A DNA stretch of 64,000 nt from Chloroflexota bacterium (GTDB lineage Bacteria > Chloroflexota > Anaerolineae > Anaerolineales > Villigracilaceae): assembly GCA_021414245.1 (NCBI GenBank), contig JAIOOU010000015.1, positions 62,001-126,000 of the forward strand. The letters run 5' to 3'. A program made the translations under genes and the position numbers. The notes beneath the pieces are model-generated. The model had not been told where the DNA came from. It saw only the letters and a program-made list of their open reading frames with translations, and made no database searches. Positions 45,676-54,884 of this stretch are shown here, one piece after another (position 1 is the stretch's first letter; the number at the start of each line of letters is the position of its first letter).

Positions 45676-46005
45676 ATGAATTTTAACGACTACCAAACCA
45701 AATCCCGCGCCACCGCAAAATACCCGGCCATCGGGCATGCCGTCATCTACCCCACCCTGGGACTGGTCAACGAGGCCGGCGAAGTGGCTGGAAAGATCAA
45801 GAAAGTCTTCCGCGACAAAAGCGGCGAGATCAGTGCAGAAACGCGCGAGGCACTGAAAGCCGAACTGGGCGACGTGCTTTGGTATTTGGCGCAAACCTGC
45901 ACCGAACTGGACCTGTCCCTCGACGAGGTGGCTGAAGCCAACCTTGCAAAGCTGCTTGACCGGCAGGCCCGCGGTAAAATCCAGGGCGACGGGGACAATC
46001 GCTAG
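45676..46005 (+). CDS. MazG-like nucleotide pyrophosphohydrolase
   Basis: A 109-residue alpha-helical protein with the metal-binding pattern of the all-alpha NTP pyrophosphatases: LVNEAGEVAGKIKKVFRDK, then ELGDVLWYLAQTC (E-x-x-E and E-x-x-D). Enzymes of this type hydrolyse non-canonical dNTPs. The ATG at 45676 is eight bases after the preceding stop. Its end nearly touches the convergent lipoprotein gene. Confidence 0.88.
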   Translation: MNFNDYQTKSRATAKYPAIGHAVIYPTLGLVNEAGEVAGKIKKVFRDKSGEISAETREALKAELGDVLWYLAQTCTELDLSLDEVAEANLAKLLDRQARGKIQGDGDNR

Positions 46006-46007
46006 CT

Positions 46008-46679
46008 TTAAGGCACGCAATTTGGATTATTCGGCTCCACGCTGCATGAAGGCACGGAGGACCCGCTCTCCTTGGTGGGCTTGCCATAGGATGACGGGGG
46101 AATCACCGTGGCCTTGCCCAGTCCCGAAGGAAATTCCGGGGCAAGCGTGAAAACCGCAGCCGCCGGCAAGGTTGATGTCGCCTTGACCAAACCACACGGC
46201 AAAACCGGAATGCTTTTCGTGCTTGTAAAGAAATAAGTCTCTCCGGGGGCACCCGGAGCAGGCGAGAGAACTTTTGCATACACCGTTGCAGCAAAGTCCA
46301 CCCGTCCTTCGCCAAAATCAATAATCGGCGAATCTGGGGCCGGCGCCGAACCGCCGCCATCCGGCACTGAAATGATCCGGTCAGCATCGTAAGAAACCGG
46401 CAGGGCATCCGGAATGGGTTTCAGGCTGACGGTGGCTTCCGTTATTTTATTTCCACCATGGTCAAATAATTGATAGGCAGCAATGATGCTGTTCATCCTC
46501 AACCCCTCTCCAGGCCCGCTGACCCTCAAAGTCAACACAGGAGCGGGGCAGGAACCGCCGTAATATAACGGATTGGGGGAACCGTAAATATCAAAAACCG
46601 GCTTCTCACTTCCATAATCACAGGCTGAAAGCCCCAAGAAAACCATCAGGCACAAACCGATCATGGATCGTTTTTGCAT
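46008..46679 (-). CDS. Predicted lipoprotein of unknown function
   Basis: The 223-residue protein has a signal peptide ending LSAC (about residue 20), so it should be anchored by lipid on the outer face of the membrane. The remainder is proline- and serine-rich, with a C-terminal cluster of three cysteine-containing turns (LPCGLV, PSCSVEPNNPNCVP). AGGAG lies six bases before the ATG. I do not recognise a family. It is transcribed away from clpC. Confidence 0.75.
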   Translation of the reverse strand: MQKRSMIGLCLMVFLGLSACDYGSEKPVFDIYGSPNPLYYGGSCPAPVLTLRVSGPGEGLRMNSIIAAYQLFDHGGNKITEATVSLKPIPDALPVSYDADRIISVPDGGGSAPAPDSPIIDFGEGRVDFAATVYAKVLSPAPGAPGETYFFTSTKSIPVLPCGLVKATSTLPAAAVFTLAPEFPSGLGKATVIPPSSYGKPTKESGSSVPSCSVEPNNPNCVP

Positions 46680-46867
46680 GGGTCGCTCCTTTCACTTTGG
46701 CGATTGACTATATCTTCCGCTTTTTCGAGCCAAAATACAATTCCCCCAAACGGCCCTCCCCGTATTTGTGACACACTTCTCACAAGCGTTAAGAAACTCT
46801 AACCTTTTTCCTACACGGACTCACCCGCCTTTTTGGTACAATGCCTGAAGAGAAATAGGAGATTATT

Positions 46868-49351
46868 ATGGCTGGCATGGAAAGATTTACACAACGAGCA
46901 AGGCGTGTCCTTAGCCTCGCACATCAGGAGGCCGAACGCGCCCGCCAAAACAGCATTGGAACCGAGCATCTTCTTCTGGGATTAATGGATGAAGAAGGCG
47001 GCGTGGCAGGCCGTGTCCTGCGCGACCTCGGCATGACCCCGGACCGCGTCCGCGAGGTCGTTCAGCGCGTATCCGGCACCTCGACCAATTTTGACTCCAA
47101 CAAGATCGAGCTTTCGGCGGAAACCCAACAGGTCCTGGAATTTGCCGTGGATGAAGCCCGCCGGCTCAGTCATCACTATATCGGTACGGAACATATCTTG
47201 CTTGCCCTGGTTCGCATTGAGTCGACCGGCATGGAAGCGTTGCGCAGACTCGGCATCACCGCGGACCAGATCCGCAGGCAGACCCGCCGCGTGCTGAACG
47301 AGACCGCATCCTCCTCCCCGACACCTGCCGGCCCGCAACCCGGCAAGAGCAGCTCTTCGGCATCCAACCCCAAAACCCCGCTCATTGACCAGCTCGCCAC
47401 CGATCTGACTTCCAAGGCCGAGGAGAAAAAACTTGACCCTGTGATCGGGCGCCAAATGGAGATTGAACGCGTCATTCAGATCCTGGCGCGCCGCACCAAG
47501 AACAACCCCGCCCTGATCGGCGAACCCGGCGTCGGCAAGACCGCCATCGTTGAAGGCCTTGCCCAGCGCATCGTGGACGGCGACGTCCCCGCTCCATTGA
47601 TGAACAAACGCGTGCTGCAACTTGACGTGGCTTCGCTCGTCGCCGGCACCATGTATCGCGGTCAGTTCGAGGAAAGACTCAAGCGCATCATTGACGAATT
47701 AAAACAATCCGGGGCGATCCTCTTTATTGACGAGGTTCATATGCTGGTCGGGGCGGGTGCCGCCGGTTCCTCCGTCGACGCGGCCAACATCCTCAAGCCA
47801 GCCCTTTCGCGCGGAGAACTGCAGGTCATCGGCGCCACCACCCTGGATGAATATCGCAAACACATCGAATCAGACGCGGCCCTTGAACGCCGCTTCCAAT
47901 CCGTGCAGGTGGACGAACCCTCCGAGGAGGAGACCATTCAGATCCTCAAGGGCATCCGCGGTGCATACGAAGAACATCATCACCTGGTCATTTCTGACGA
48001 GGCGCTTGAAGCCGCCACGCATTTATCCTCGCGCTATGTCACCGAACGTTTCCTGCCGGACAAGGCCATTGACCTGATCGACGAATCCTCCTCCCGTGTG
48101 CGCATGTACAAGAGTCCCGCGGCGAAATACGCCAAGGACCTATTTAGTCAATTACGACAGGCCCGCCAGAACCGCTCGCTTGCCCAGGAAGAAGGCAATT
48201 CCGAGGACATCAAGGAATGGGAGGAACGCGAAACCGACCTGGGCCAGCAGATCGAACGCCTGCGCACCGGCTGGGACCGCGCCAACAGCCCTGTGGTTTC
48301 CGCTGAGGATATTGCCGAAGTGGTCTCCATGTGGACGGGTGTACCACTCATGCAGCTTGCCGAGGCGGAATCACAGCGCCTGCTCAAAATGGAAGATGAA
48401 TTACGCAAAGGAATTATCGGTCAGGAAGATGCGATCATCGCCATCTCCCGCGCGGTCCGCCGTGCGCGTGCCGGCCTGAAGGACCCCAAGCGCCCGATCG
48501 GTTCGTTCATGTTCCTCGGACCCACAGGTGTCGGCAAGACCCAATTGACCAAGTCCCTCGCCAAGTTCATGTTTGGCAGCGAAGAAGCCGCCATTCAACT
48601 GGACATGTCCGAGTTTATGGAACGCCATACCGCCGCCCGTCTGGTGGGTGCCCCTCCCGGATATGTCGGCTATGAAGATGCCGGTCAATTGACCGAAGCA
48701 CTGCGCCGCCGGCCGTATTCGATCGTTGTCTTTGATGAAATCGAAAAGGCACATCCCGAAGTGCATAACATGCTTCTGCAGATCATGGAGGAAGGCCATC
48801 TCAGTGACGCAAAGGGCCGCAAAGTGGACTTCCGCAACGCGATCATCGTCATGACCTCCAACATCGGCGCGGACATGATCAAGAATCAGACTTCACTCGG
48901 TTTCGCACTCAAACGCGATGAAGCCACCGAGGAAAAACTTTCCTACGATGACATGCGCAAGAAACTGAACGAATCGCTCAAGCGGGCCTTCCGCCCCGAG
49001 TTCATCAACCGCATGGATTCGGTTGTGATCTTCCGCGCACTCAACAAGGAAGACATCCAGAAGATCGTTACCCTTGAACTAGCCAAGGTCTCGGAACGCA
49101 TCAACGAACAGAATCTGGTCATCACCGCCTCCGAAGAGGCTCTGGCCTCCCTCGCCACCCAGGGTTATGACTCCGAATTCGGAGCCCGTCCGCTGCGCCG
49201 CATCATCCAGCAAAAGGTCGAAGACCCATTATCAGACCGCCTGCTATCGGGCGAATTCGTGAACGGCGATTCGATTGACGTGGAAGTCAACGAGGACGGC
49301 GAGATCGTCCTTACCAAATCGGAAGAAAAGCTTCCGGAACCCAGCGTATAA
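46868..49351 (+). CDS. clpC: ATP-dependent Clp protease ATPase subunit ClpC
   Basis: A full-length 827-residue Hsp100 unfoldase. Residues 1-145 hold two Clp-N repeats ([20 protein letters not shown] and [20 protein letters not shown]). AAA-1 has Walker A GEPGVGKT (218-225) and [11 protein letters not shown] short UVR-like coiled coil follows ([20 protein letters not shown]), then AAA-2 with GPTGVGKT (551-558). The middle coil and N-domain mark it as ClpC rather than ClpB or ClpA. AGGAG lies six bases before the ATG. It partners with ClpP, which is not in this window. Confidence 0.95.
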   Translation: MAGMERFTQRARRVLSLAHQEAERARQNSIGTEHLLLGLMDEEGGVAGRVLRDLGMTPDRVREVVQRVSGTSTNFDSNKIELSAETQQVLEFAVDEARRLSHHYIGTEHILLALVRIESTGMEALRRLGITADQIRRQTRRVLNETASSSPTPAGPQPGKSSSSASNPKTPLIDQLATDLTSKAEEKKLDPVIGRQMEIERVIQILARRTKNNPALIGEPGVGKTAIVEGLAQRIVDGDVPAPLMNKRVLQLDVASLVAGTMYRGQFEERLKRIIDELKQSGAILFIDEVHMLVGAGAAGSSVDAANILKPALSRGELQVIGATTLDEYRKHIESDAALERRFQSVQVDEPSEEETIQILKGIRGAYEEHHHLVISDEALEAATHLSSRYVTERFLPDKAIDLIDESSSRVRMYKSPAAKYAKDLFSQLRQARQNRSLAQEEGNSEDIKEWEERETDLGQQIERLRTGWDRANSPVVSAEDIAEVVSMWTGVPLMQLAEAESQRLLKMEDELRKGIIGQEDAIIAISRAVRRARAGLKDPKRPIGSFMFLGPTGVGKTQLTKSLAKFMFGSEEAAIQLDMSEFMERHTAARLVGAPPGYVGYEDAGQLTEALRRRPYSIVVFDEIEKAHPEVHNMLLQIMEEGHLSDAKGRKVDFRNAIIVMTSNIGADMIKNQTSLGFALKRDEATEEKLSYDDMRKKLNESLKRAFRPEFINRMDSVVIFRALNKEDIQKIVTLELAKVSERINEQNLVITASEEALASLATQGYDSEFGARPLRRIIQQKVEDPLSDRLLSGEFVNGDSIDVEVNEDGEIVLTKSEEKLPEPSV

Positions 49352-49365
49352 AAAAGAAATATAAA

Positions 49366-49392
49366 CAGGGACACAGCTTGGCTGTGTCCCTG
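49366..49392 (+). repeat. Hairpin with AGGGACACAGC arms
   Basis: Arms CAGGGACACAGC and GCTGTGTCCCTG with a TTG loop, between clpC and the next gene. There is no T-tract, so termination is uncertain. The core is shared with the element at 52699-52727. Confidence 0.75.
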
Positions 49393-49402
49393 TGGGATTT
49401 AA

Positions 49403-50452
49403 ATGAACAAACAGGAACTCCTCAAACAAGCCGACTACAATTTCCAACGCGGCAACCGGGAACTGGCCAAAAAGTATCTGGCGGACCTGCTTGCCAGGCA
49501 TCCTCAGGAAGAGGCCGCCTGGGTGCTGCTCGCACGTGTTGTCGAAGAAAAGGAACGCAAGATCGAGTGTCTCGAGCGTGTGCTGCGGATCAACCCCAAC
49601 AACACCGAGGCGAAGATCAACCTGACCCGCCTGAAAACTTCGGACAAGACTCTGCCCCTGCATGTAGCTGCGAGTCCATCCGCATTTGTTATTGCTGACC
49701 CGATTCGAAATATTCTGCGCAGTGCGGCCGTCATCCTGGTCCTGTTTCTGGTTTTTGGCACAACCACCTATGTATTCGCCCGAAACAACCCCGAATCCAG
49801 GGTGGCAAAATTGATCCTGCCTGCAACTCCTACCCCATTGGCCCAGCCTCTGGCCGATGACATCGCCCCGCAGACCCGCGCGGAAGTTGGCGCCCAATAT
49901 CCTGAGTATGTTTCGCTTGTCGACACGTTGATCAGTTTTGCGGTCAACAACGCCGAAGGCGGCATGGAGGGCGCGCCGGAACGTCCGGGCGCTCCCATCA
50001 TGACCTCGGAACTGGCGGCGGCTCAAGCCAAATCCGCCATTGAAAGCGCCCTGCCCCCACCCGGCTCACTAAACACAGCCACCCTGACCGAACAACAAGT
50101 GACCTCCTGGCTGGCTCTGGAAATGCAAAATAGTCCGGACCTGCCGCTGCACGACATCCAGGTCTATTTGCGGGATGGGGAGGTGCAGGTTTGGGGAGTT
50201 GTGGAAGGCAGCAATAATTCCACCTCCGCGCTGGTGACTGGGAAGATCAACCTGGATACGGACGGCATCCCGGTCATAGAGGTCGACTCGCTTCAGATCG
50301 GCCAGCAGGTCATCCCCGACATCCTGCTTCCGCAGGTCGAGACCTGGTTGAATCAAATGCTCCTTGAAAGCATCAACCGGCAGGTCCCCGGCCTTAAGAT
50401 TATGAACATCAACATCAGCAGCGGGCTGATCACCGTATCAGGAATGCGCTAG
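49403..50452 (+). CDS. TPR-containing single-pass membrane protein of unknown function
   Basis: The 349-residue protein begins with tetratricopeptide-like helices (LLKQADYNFQRGNRELAKKY and RKIECLERVLRINPNNTEAK). A single hydrophobic segment AAVILVLFLVFGTTTYVFAR lies near residue 115-134, and a mostly extracytoplasmic domain follows. The last 130 residues alternate beta-like stretches (VQVWGVVEGSNNSTSALVTG, MNINISSGLITVSGMR) and may resemble lipid-binding LmeA-like domains, but I cannot assign a family. The gene follows clpC after a hairpin and ends before a strong terminator. Confidence 0.7.
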   Translation: MNKQELLKQADYNFQRGNRELAKKYLADLLARHPQEEAAWVLLARVVEEKERKIECLERVLRINPNNTEAKINLTRLKTSDKTLPLHVAASPSAFVIADPIRNILRSAAVILVLFLVFGTTTYVFARNNPESRVAKLILPATPTPLAQPLADDIAPQTRAEVGAQYPEYVSLVDTLISFAVNNAEGGMEGAPERPGAPIMTSELAAAQAKSAIESALPPPGSLNTATLTEQQVTSWLALEMQNSPDLPLHDIQVYLRDGEVQVWGVVEGSNNSTSALVTGKINLDTDGIPVIEVDSLQIGQQVIPDILLPQVETWLNQMLLESINRQVPGLKIMNINISSGLITVSGMR

Positions 50453-50459
50453 AGAATTC

Positions 50460-50487
50460 AAAAGACCGCCCGCGGGCGGTCTTTTTT
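50460..50487 (+). terminator. Rho-independent terminator
   Basis: Perfect 26-base inverted repeat with arms AAAAGACCGCCCG and CGGGCGGTCTTTT, followed by further T. It lies just after the TPR-membrane protein gene. Confidence 0.9.
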
Positions 50488-50593
50488 GTTAAACTGTAAT
50501 ATTCTCTTAATAATATTTGGCCTGCCAGCCGCGTCTTAGCCTGCAGACAGGCCCGTCAATTTTATTCACTGAACCGTAAAAGGAGGCTTTATT

Positions 50594-51145
50594 ATGAACT
50601 CAAACCACGAAACCATCACACTGGCCGGGGGATGCTTCTGGTGTCTGGAGGCTGTTTTCGATGAAATGAAAGGTGTGCTCTCGGTGGACTCAGGCTATGC
50701 CAACGGGCATGTCCCCAACCCCACTTATCGTGCCGTATGCAATGGGGATACCGGTCATGCGGAAGTGGTACAGGTCAAGTTTGACCCGTCTGTCATTTCC
50801 TTCCGCGATGTATTGAATGTATTCTTCGCCATTCATGATCCCACCACCTTAAATCGCCAGGGTGCCGACACCGGTCCGCAATACCGCTCCGGGATCTACT
50901 ATCACACACCCGAACAAAAAGAGACTGCAGAGGCGCTGATCAAGGAACTCGATGCACAGAAGATCTGGAACGGACCGATCATCACCGAAGTGCAGGCGCT
51001 CAAAAATTTCTACATCGCCGAGGATTATCACCAGGAATACTTCGTCCGTAACCAGAACCAGCCGTATTGTCAGGCTGTGGTGGCGCCAAAGGTGTCCAAA
51101 TTCAGAAAACATTACCTGGAGTTGTTGAAGAAGCAGCCCGCCTAG
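50594..51145 (+). CDS. msrA: Peptide-methionine (S)-S-oxide reductase MsrA
   Basis: The 183-residue protein has the active site GGCFWCLEAVFDEMKGV, with C14 as nucleophile, and the MsrA segments GYANGHVPNPTY, GHAEVVQVKFDPSVIS and DTGPQYRSGIYYH. It repairs oxidised methionine in proteins. AAGGAGG is about nine bases upstream. No MsrB domain is fused. Confidence 0.96.
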   Translation: MNSNHETITLAGGCFWCLEAVFDEMKGVLSVDSGYANGHVPNPTYRAVCNGDTGHAEVVQVKFDPSVISFRDVLNVFFAIHDPTTLNRQGADTGPQYRSGIYYHTPEQKETAEALIKELDAQKIWNGPIITEVQALKNFYIAEDYHQEYFVRNQNQPYCQAVVAPKVSKFRKHYLELLKKQPA

Positions 51146-51153
51146 ATTGAATT

Positions 51154-51192
51154 GGAGGAACACGGATATCTCCGCTTTATCCGTGTTCCTCC
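51154..51192 (+). terminator. Long hairpin after msrA, possible terminator
   Basis: Arms GGAGGAACACGGATA and TATCCGTGTTCCTCC form a perfect 15-base-pair stem with a nine-base loop. No T-tract follows, so it could be a terminator of another kind or a dispersed repeat. Confidence 0.6.
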
Positions 51193-51220
51193 GTGACCAG
51201 GAACGGGGGAAAATCTTTGT

Positions 51221-51226
51221 TATACT
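51221..51226 (+). promoter_or_regulatory. -10 box directly before dus
   Basis: TATACT with ten bases before the ATG at 51237 (four before an in-frame ATG at 51231). No Shine-Dalgarno sequence lies between. Confidence 0.4.
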
Positions 51227-51236
51227 AATAATGCAT

Positions 51237-52199
51237 ATGAACGACTCTACTCATCCCACTTTTCACGTCCGCGATGTACCGGTATACGGCGACGCCATCC
51301 TGGCGCCCATGGACGGCTATTCCGACTGGCCGTTCCGTTCGCTTTGCCGCGAGCTGGGCTCGGCCATGAGCTACACCGAATTCGTCAAAGTGGAAAAGAT
51401 CCTCAGCCGTTCCAAGGAACCCGCCAAACGACTGTACTTCACCGAAATCGAACGTCCCATCACCTTTCAAATCTACGGCGACGATCCCGATCTCATTTTA
51501 AAGGCTGCGCTCAAGGTGCAGGAACTCAACCCCGATATCATTGACATCAACATGGGCTGCCCGGCCAAGAGCATCGCGGACCGCGGAGCGGGCGTGGGCA
51601 TGATGCCCTCGCCGCTGCGGATCGCACGCACCTTCCGAAAACTAACCAGGGCCTTGCGCGTTCCGGTCACCGGAAAGATCCGTCTCGGCTGGGATAAAAA
51701 CAAAAACTACAAACTCATCGCGCGCATCGTGGAAGAGGAAGGCGGCTCATTGATCGCCGTTCACGGTCGGACAAGGGAACAGCGTTATACCGGCAACGCC
51801 GATTGGGATGCCATTGCGGAAGTCAAATCACGGATCGGGATTCCCGTTATCGGCAGCGGCGACGTAAAAACCGTCGCTGATATTGAGCGCATGAAAAAGC
51901 ATACCGGCTGTGACGCGGTCATGATCGGGCGCGGCGCACTCGCCAATCCGTGGATCTTCTCGAGACTCGACCGTGAACAGGTCTCCCCCGCGCAGGTTCA
52001 GGACACGGTCCGCAAACATCTTGCCAGAAGCGTTGAATTTTACGGCGACGAGGACGGCTCGCGCCTGTTCCGCAAATACGCCGTGCAATACCTGCTCATG
52101 CAAACCCTCACGCGCGAAACCCGCAAGCAGATCCTCAAGCCCATGCCGTCGGGCGAATTTCTTGAAATGCTCAACCAGGTCTACACGGTCACGGCATAA
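51237..52199 (+). CDS. dus: tRNA-dihydrouridine synthase
   Basis: The 320-residue FMN-dependent TIM-barrel enzyme has ILAPMDGYSDWPFRSLCREL, INMGCPAKSIADRGAGVGMM with the catalytic cysteine, LIAVHGRTREQRYTGNADWD and VIGSGDVKTVADIE, the standard Dus motifs. It reduces uridine in the D-loop of tRNA. The ATG at 51237 is chosen because the -10 box predicts transcription starting near 51233. The subtype (DusB-like) is not certain. Confidence 0.93.
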   Translation: MNDSTHPTFHVRDVPVYGDAILAPMDGYSDWPFRSLCRELGSAMSYTEFVKVEKILSRSKEPAKRLYFTEIERPITFQIYGDDPDLILKAALKVQELNPDIIDINMGCPAKSIADRGAGVGMMPSPLRIARTFRKLTRALRVPVTGKIRLGWDKNKNYKLIARIVEEEGGSLIAVHGRTREQRYTGNADWDAIAEVKSRIGIPVIGSGDVKTVADIERMKKHTGCDAVMIGRGALANPWIFSRLDREQVSPAQVQDTVRKHLARSVEFYGDEDGSRLFRKYAVQYLLMQTLTRETRKQILKPMPSGEFLEMLNQVYTVTA

Positions 52200-52201
52200 C
52201 G

Positions 52202-52207
52202 TATAAT
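52202..52207 (+). promoter_or_regulatory. -10 box directly before the DUF6391 gene
   Basis: TATAAT with six bases (CACATT) before the ATG at 52214, immediately after the dus stop. This is the same -10 to ATG spacing as at 40902 and 43064. Confidence 0.5.
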
Positions 52208-52213
52208 CACATT

Positions 52214-52702
52214 ATGATTCTCGATCTTCCCTTAATTCTCGAAACCCGCAGGAACCATGCGCTTGAACACGCCACGCTGCACATGCTCTCCCATGGCGGA
52301 CATAAAGGCAATATGGCCGGACATTCCAACCCGACCGGCTTTTATTTGCTGGGGAATTTTTCAACCGCGGAAGTGTGGTCCGCAGCAACCGAAGCGCTGA
52401 CCCGCCTGCGCGGCGGCGAGAGCGGATTGGCTGTCCACGCGGGCTGCGGCACCAACCTGGCCACCAGCGCGCTTCTGGCCGGGACCTTTGCCTGGCTGCC
52501 GCTGCGAAGTACAAAATCCACCTTTTGGCGACTCCTGCTCCTGCCCCTTGCATTGACCTTTGCCGCCATTGGTTACAGCCTGAGCCGCCCGCTCGGTCCC
52601 TGGCTGCAAAAATACATCACCACCGAAGCGGACCTGGGCGACATGCAGATCATCGACATCATCCCCGTCCGCAAGGGCGTGCATAGAATTATCACGAAGT
52701 AG
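52214..52702 (+). CDS. DUF6391-like small membrane protein
   Basis: The 162-residue protein contains ETRRNHALEHATLHMLSHGG near the start, a conserved histidine-rich segment I associate with DUF6391 proteins of cyanobacteria and Chloroflexota. Two hydrophobic segments follow (TSALLAGTFAWLPL and LLLLPLALTFAAIGYSLSR). The histidines could bind a metal. No function is known. The stop codon lies within the palindrome at 52699-52727. Confidence 0.75.
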   Translation: MILDLPLILETRRNHALEHATLHMLSHGGHKGNMAGHSNPTGFYLLGNFSTAEVWSAATEALTRLRGGESGLAVHAGCGTNLATSALLAGTFAWLPLRSTKSTFWRLLLLPLALTFAAIGYSLSRPLGPWLQKYITTEADLGDMQIIDIIPVRKGVHRIITK

Positions 52703-52727
52703 GGACACAGCGCCGCTGTGTCCCTAC
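52699..52727 (+). repeat. Near-perfect palindrome with AGGGACACAGC core
   Basis: Arms GTAGGGACACAGCG and CGCTGTGTCCCTAC separated by a single base. It shares the 11-base arm AGGGACACAGC with 49366-49392. It covers the stop codon of the DUF6391 gene and ends nine bases before holA. Confidence 0.8.
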
Positions 52728-52735
52728 AATCACCC

Positions 52736-53707
52736 ATGCCAAACATCTTCTTCCTGCACGGCAACGACGAATTCGCCATCCAGCGCAAGATCAAGGATTT
52801 CGAAGCCGATTTCGGCGATTCCACCACAGCCGGTATGAACACCGCGCGTCTTGAAGCGCGCACGATGACCGAGAACGACCTGAACAATGCGGTCAACGCC
52901 ATGCCCTTCCTGGCGTCGAAGAGACTCGTCATTCTTTCCAACCCGTCCGCAAAATTCAATAATCCCGCCGCGCGTAAAAAATTCGAGGAGTTCATCAGTA
53001 ACGCGCCGGACACCGCCAAACTGGTCATCCATGAACTGATCGAGCCGAAGGAAGTTGAAAAGCACTGGCTGATCAAATGGGCGGCGAAAAATTCCCCGCT
53101 TGTAAAACTGCAGGCCTTCATGCTTCCCAAGCTCAGGGATATGGCAGGCTGGATCGTGAACGAAGCCAAAAACCAAAACGGCCAGATCGAACCGGCTGCG
53201 GCCGCCCATCTGGCCGAAATGGTGGGCGTGGACACCCGCCAGGCGGGTATGGAAATTGCCAAACTGCTGGCGTATGTCAATTGGGCCAGACCCGTGCGCG
53301 GGTCCGATGTGGATGCGGTTTGCATCGTCACCTCCCAGCAAAGCGTGTTCGATTTTGTCGACGCATTATCGCAGGGCAACGGCCGGGTCGCGCAAAAATT
53401 ACTGCACCGGTTGCTCGAAAATGAAGATCCGTTTTCGTTGTGGGGCATGGTCGTGCGCCAGTTTCGCCTGTTGATCCAGGCGCGTGAAATTCTGGACGGA
53501 CGCGGAAACAAGAACGATGTGGCGCGGGCCCTGGGTGTGCATCCCTTCGTTGCCGAAAAAACAACGGGCCAGGCCGCACGCTTCTCGATCGAATCACTTG
53601 AAAGTATTTATCACCGCCTGCTTGTGATCGATGAACAGGTAAAAACAAGCCAGGTCACACTGGACCTGGCTCTGGACACGTTGATCGTTGAACTGGCGGG
53701 AAAATAG
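52736..53707 (+). CDS. holA: DNA polymerase III subunit delta
   Basis: The 323-residue protein begins PNIFFLHGNDEFAIQRKIKD, the opening of HolA, with an internal lid-like helical region and the collar segment VFDFVDALSQGNGRVAQKLL. The C-terminus FSIESLESIYHRLLVIDEQV and TSQVTLDLALDTLIVEL is typical. It is part of the clamp loader that opens the beta ring. The ATG at 52736 is preferred to a more upstream start inside the palindrome. Confidence 0.92.
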   Translation: MPNIFFLHGNDEFAIQRKIKDFEADFGDSTTAGMNTARLEARTMTENDLNNAVNAMPFLASKRLVILSNPSAKFNNPAARKKFEEFISNAPDTAKLVIHELIEPKEVEKHWLIKWAAKNSPLVKLQAFMLPKLRDMAGWIVNEAKNQNGQIEPAAAAHLAEMVGVDTRQAGMEIAKLLAYVNWARPVRGSDVDAVCIVTSQQSVFDFVDALSQGNGRVAQKLLHRLLENEDPFSLWGMVVRQFRLLIQAREILDGRGNKNDVARALGVHPFVAEKTTGQAARFSIESLESIYHRLLVIDEQVKTSQVTLDLALDTLIVELAGK

Positions 53708-53710
53708 TTT

Positions 53711-54100
53711 TCAGAAAAGCGTCTCCTGGATCGCGCCGCCTTCCAATCCCTTCCATCCGAATTCCTTTAAATAAATACGGCCCCGGTCATTAAAAAAGAC
53801 CTTCTCCTCTTCGAGCAAAAGACGCTGCCTGCGCGCGCCTGCACCGTCCCGCTCGCTGATCTCACCCTTCGAGTTGATGACACGATGCCATGGCACATCG
53901 TCCGGGCAATGCGCCATGGCGCCGCCCACCCACAGTGGGCCGAAAGCCGTGTAGGTTTCAATTTCCACACCGGGCGGAGGTGGAAGCATTTTTGCGATCT
54001 GGCCATAGGTGGCGACCCGTCCGCGCGGGATTTGACGGACCAGGTCCCAGACTTGCTGGTAAAAGGCCTGGGCATTGGGAGGGGAGGTAAATTGGGGCAT
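53711..54100 (-). CDS. Alkyltransferase-like protein (MGMT fold without catalytic Cys)
   Basis: The 129-residue protein has the MGMT core FYQQVWDLVRQIPRGRVATY (about 13-32) and GQIAKML, but the active-site motif reads VPWHRVINSKGEIS. Tryptophan (W71) replaces the methyl-accepting cysteine of PCHRV. This is the hallmark of alkyltransferase-like (ATL) proteins, which bind O6-alkylguanine and hand it to nucleotide-excision repair rather than repairing it themselves (family knowledge). A second cysteine (AHCPDD) is not in the active-site position. It is convergent with holA. Confidence 0.88.
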   Translation of the reverse strand: MPQFTSPPNAQAFYQQVWDLVRQIPRGRVATYGQIAKMLPPPPGVEIETYTAFGPLWVGGAMAHCPDDVPWHRVINSKGEISERDGAGARRQRLLLEEEKVFFNDRGRIYLKEFGWKGLEGGAIQETLF

Positions 54101-54125
54101 TAGACCATCCTTTCAATAAACTCGA

Positions 54126-54410
54126 TCAGGAGACGAATTCTCCGCCGCTGACCTGCTGTTCGATCAGGGTCCGCGCGGGAGTGAATTTGAATTTGACTTC
54201 CATGCGCTGGAAACATCTGCCGCCGCCCATCAACACCTTGCGGGCGTGGAAGACTTCGCCGCCATCTTCATATTCCACGCTGGGGTCGTTATCCAGATCC
54301 ACACGGCCTTCGACAAGTTCCCCGCAACGCAGGCATTTGACCGTGAAAAGGTAATAACGTTTTTCGGGTCTGACGGGCTGGCTGTTGAAAAGTTTTTTGA
54401 GGAAGCTCAT
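54126..54410 (-). CDS. Small conserved protein with CxxC motif
   Basis: A 94-residue protein with a basic N-terminus and KCLRCGELVEGRVDLDNDPS, a C-x2-C pair. A later GRCFQRMEVKF holds a single cysteine, so a zinc site with only three ligands or a partner protein would be needed. It overlaps the upstream DUF2721 gene by four bases. No function is recognised. Confidence 0.7.
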   Translation of the reverse strand: MSFLKKLFNSQPVRPEKRYYLFTVKCLRCGELVEGRVDLDNDPSVEYEDGGEVFHARKVLMGGGRCFQRMEVKFKFTPARTLIEQQVSGGEFVS

Positions 54411-54883
54411 TTTTTATTCATTCTGATGTCAGGCTCCGCGTGGTCGCCATATCCATACAACTCGACCTTGAATGCGGAAAGCGAAAGGTTGATATCCCTG
54501 ATAAAGACAAGCAGGGAGGCGATCAGGGAGGCCATGCAGCACATAAAGATCACGCTGATCAACCAGGCGTCCTCCAGCCCGAGCAGAGCGGTGATGAACA
54601 AGGCAATGATCAACAAGGCCGCACACAATACACTGACTGCAGCATAAAGAATGGACATGCGGATCAAACGCGCCTGACTCCACAGAATGTCGATCTGCGC
54701 CAGGGTCTTTTCCCTCACCGGGCCGTGAATGGTCTCGGAAAAGGCCAGCAGGTTTCGGGCCCGGTCAATGACCCGCGAGAGACGGTTGGTCATGCTCAAC
54801 AAAAGCAGGCCGACTCCCGAGATCAGGATGACAGGTCCTATGGCGGTTTGAAGAACGGGAATTAATTTGGCAATGGATATCAT
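54407..54883 (-). CDS. DUF2721 family membrane protein
   Basis: The 158-residue protein has three hydrophobic segments: IGPVILISGVGLLLLSM, LYAAVSVLCAALLIIALFIT and VIFMCCMASLIASLLVFI. TNRLSRVIDRARNL and the loop ILWSQARLIRMSILYAA are the DUF2721 signature. It starts one base after the surE stop. The function of the family is unknown. Confidence 0.85.
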   Translation of the reverse strand: MISIAKLIPVLQTAIGPVILISGVGLLLLSMTNRLSRVIDRARNLLAFSETIHGPVREKTLAQIDILWSQARLIRMSILYAAVSVLCAALLIIALFITALLGLEDAWLISVIFMCCMASLIASLLVFIRDINLSLSAFKVELYGYGDHAEPDIRMNKK

Positions 54884-54884
54884 T

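Noticed and set aside
46740-46867. Search for a CIRCE or HAIR heat-shock operator before clpC.
   Set aside because: No TTAGCACTC/GAGTGCTAA repeat or HspR-type repeat is visible. A TACAAT at 46837-46842 and AGGAG are present, but no -35 or repeat that I could support.
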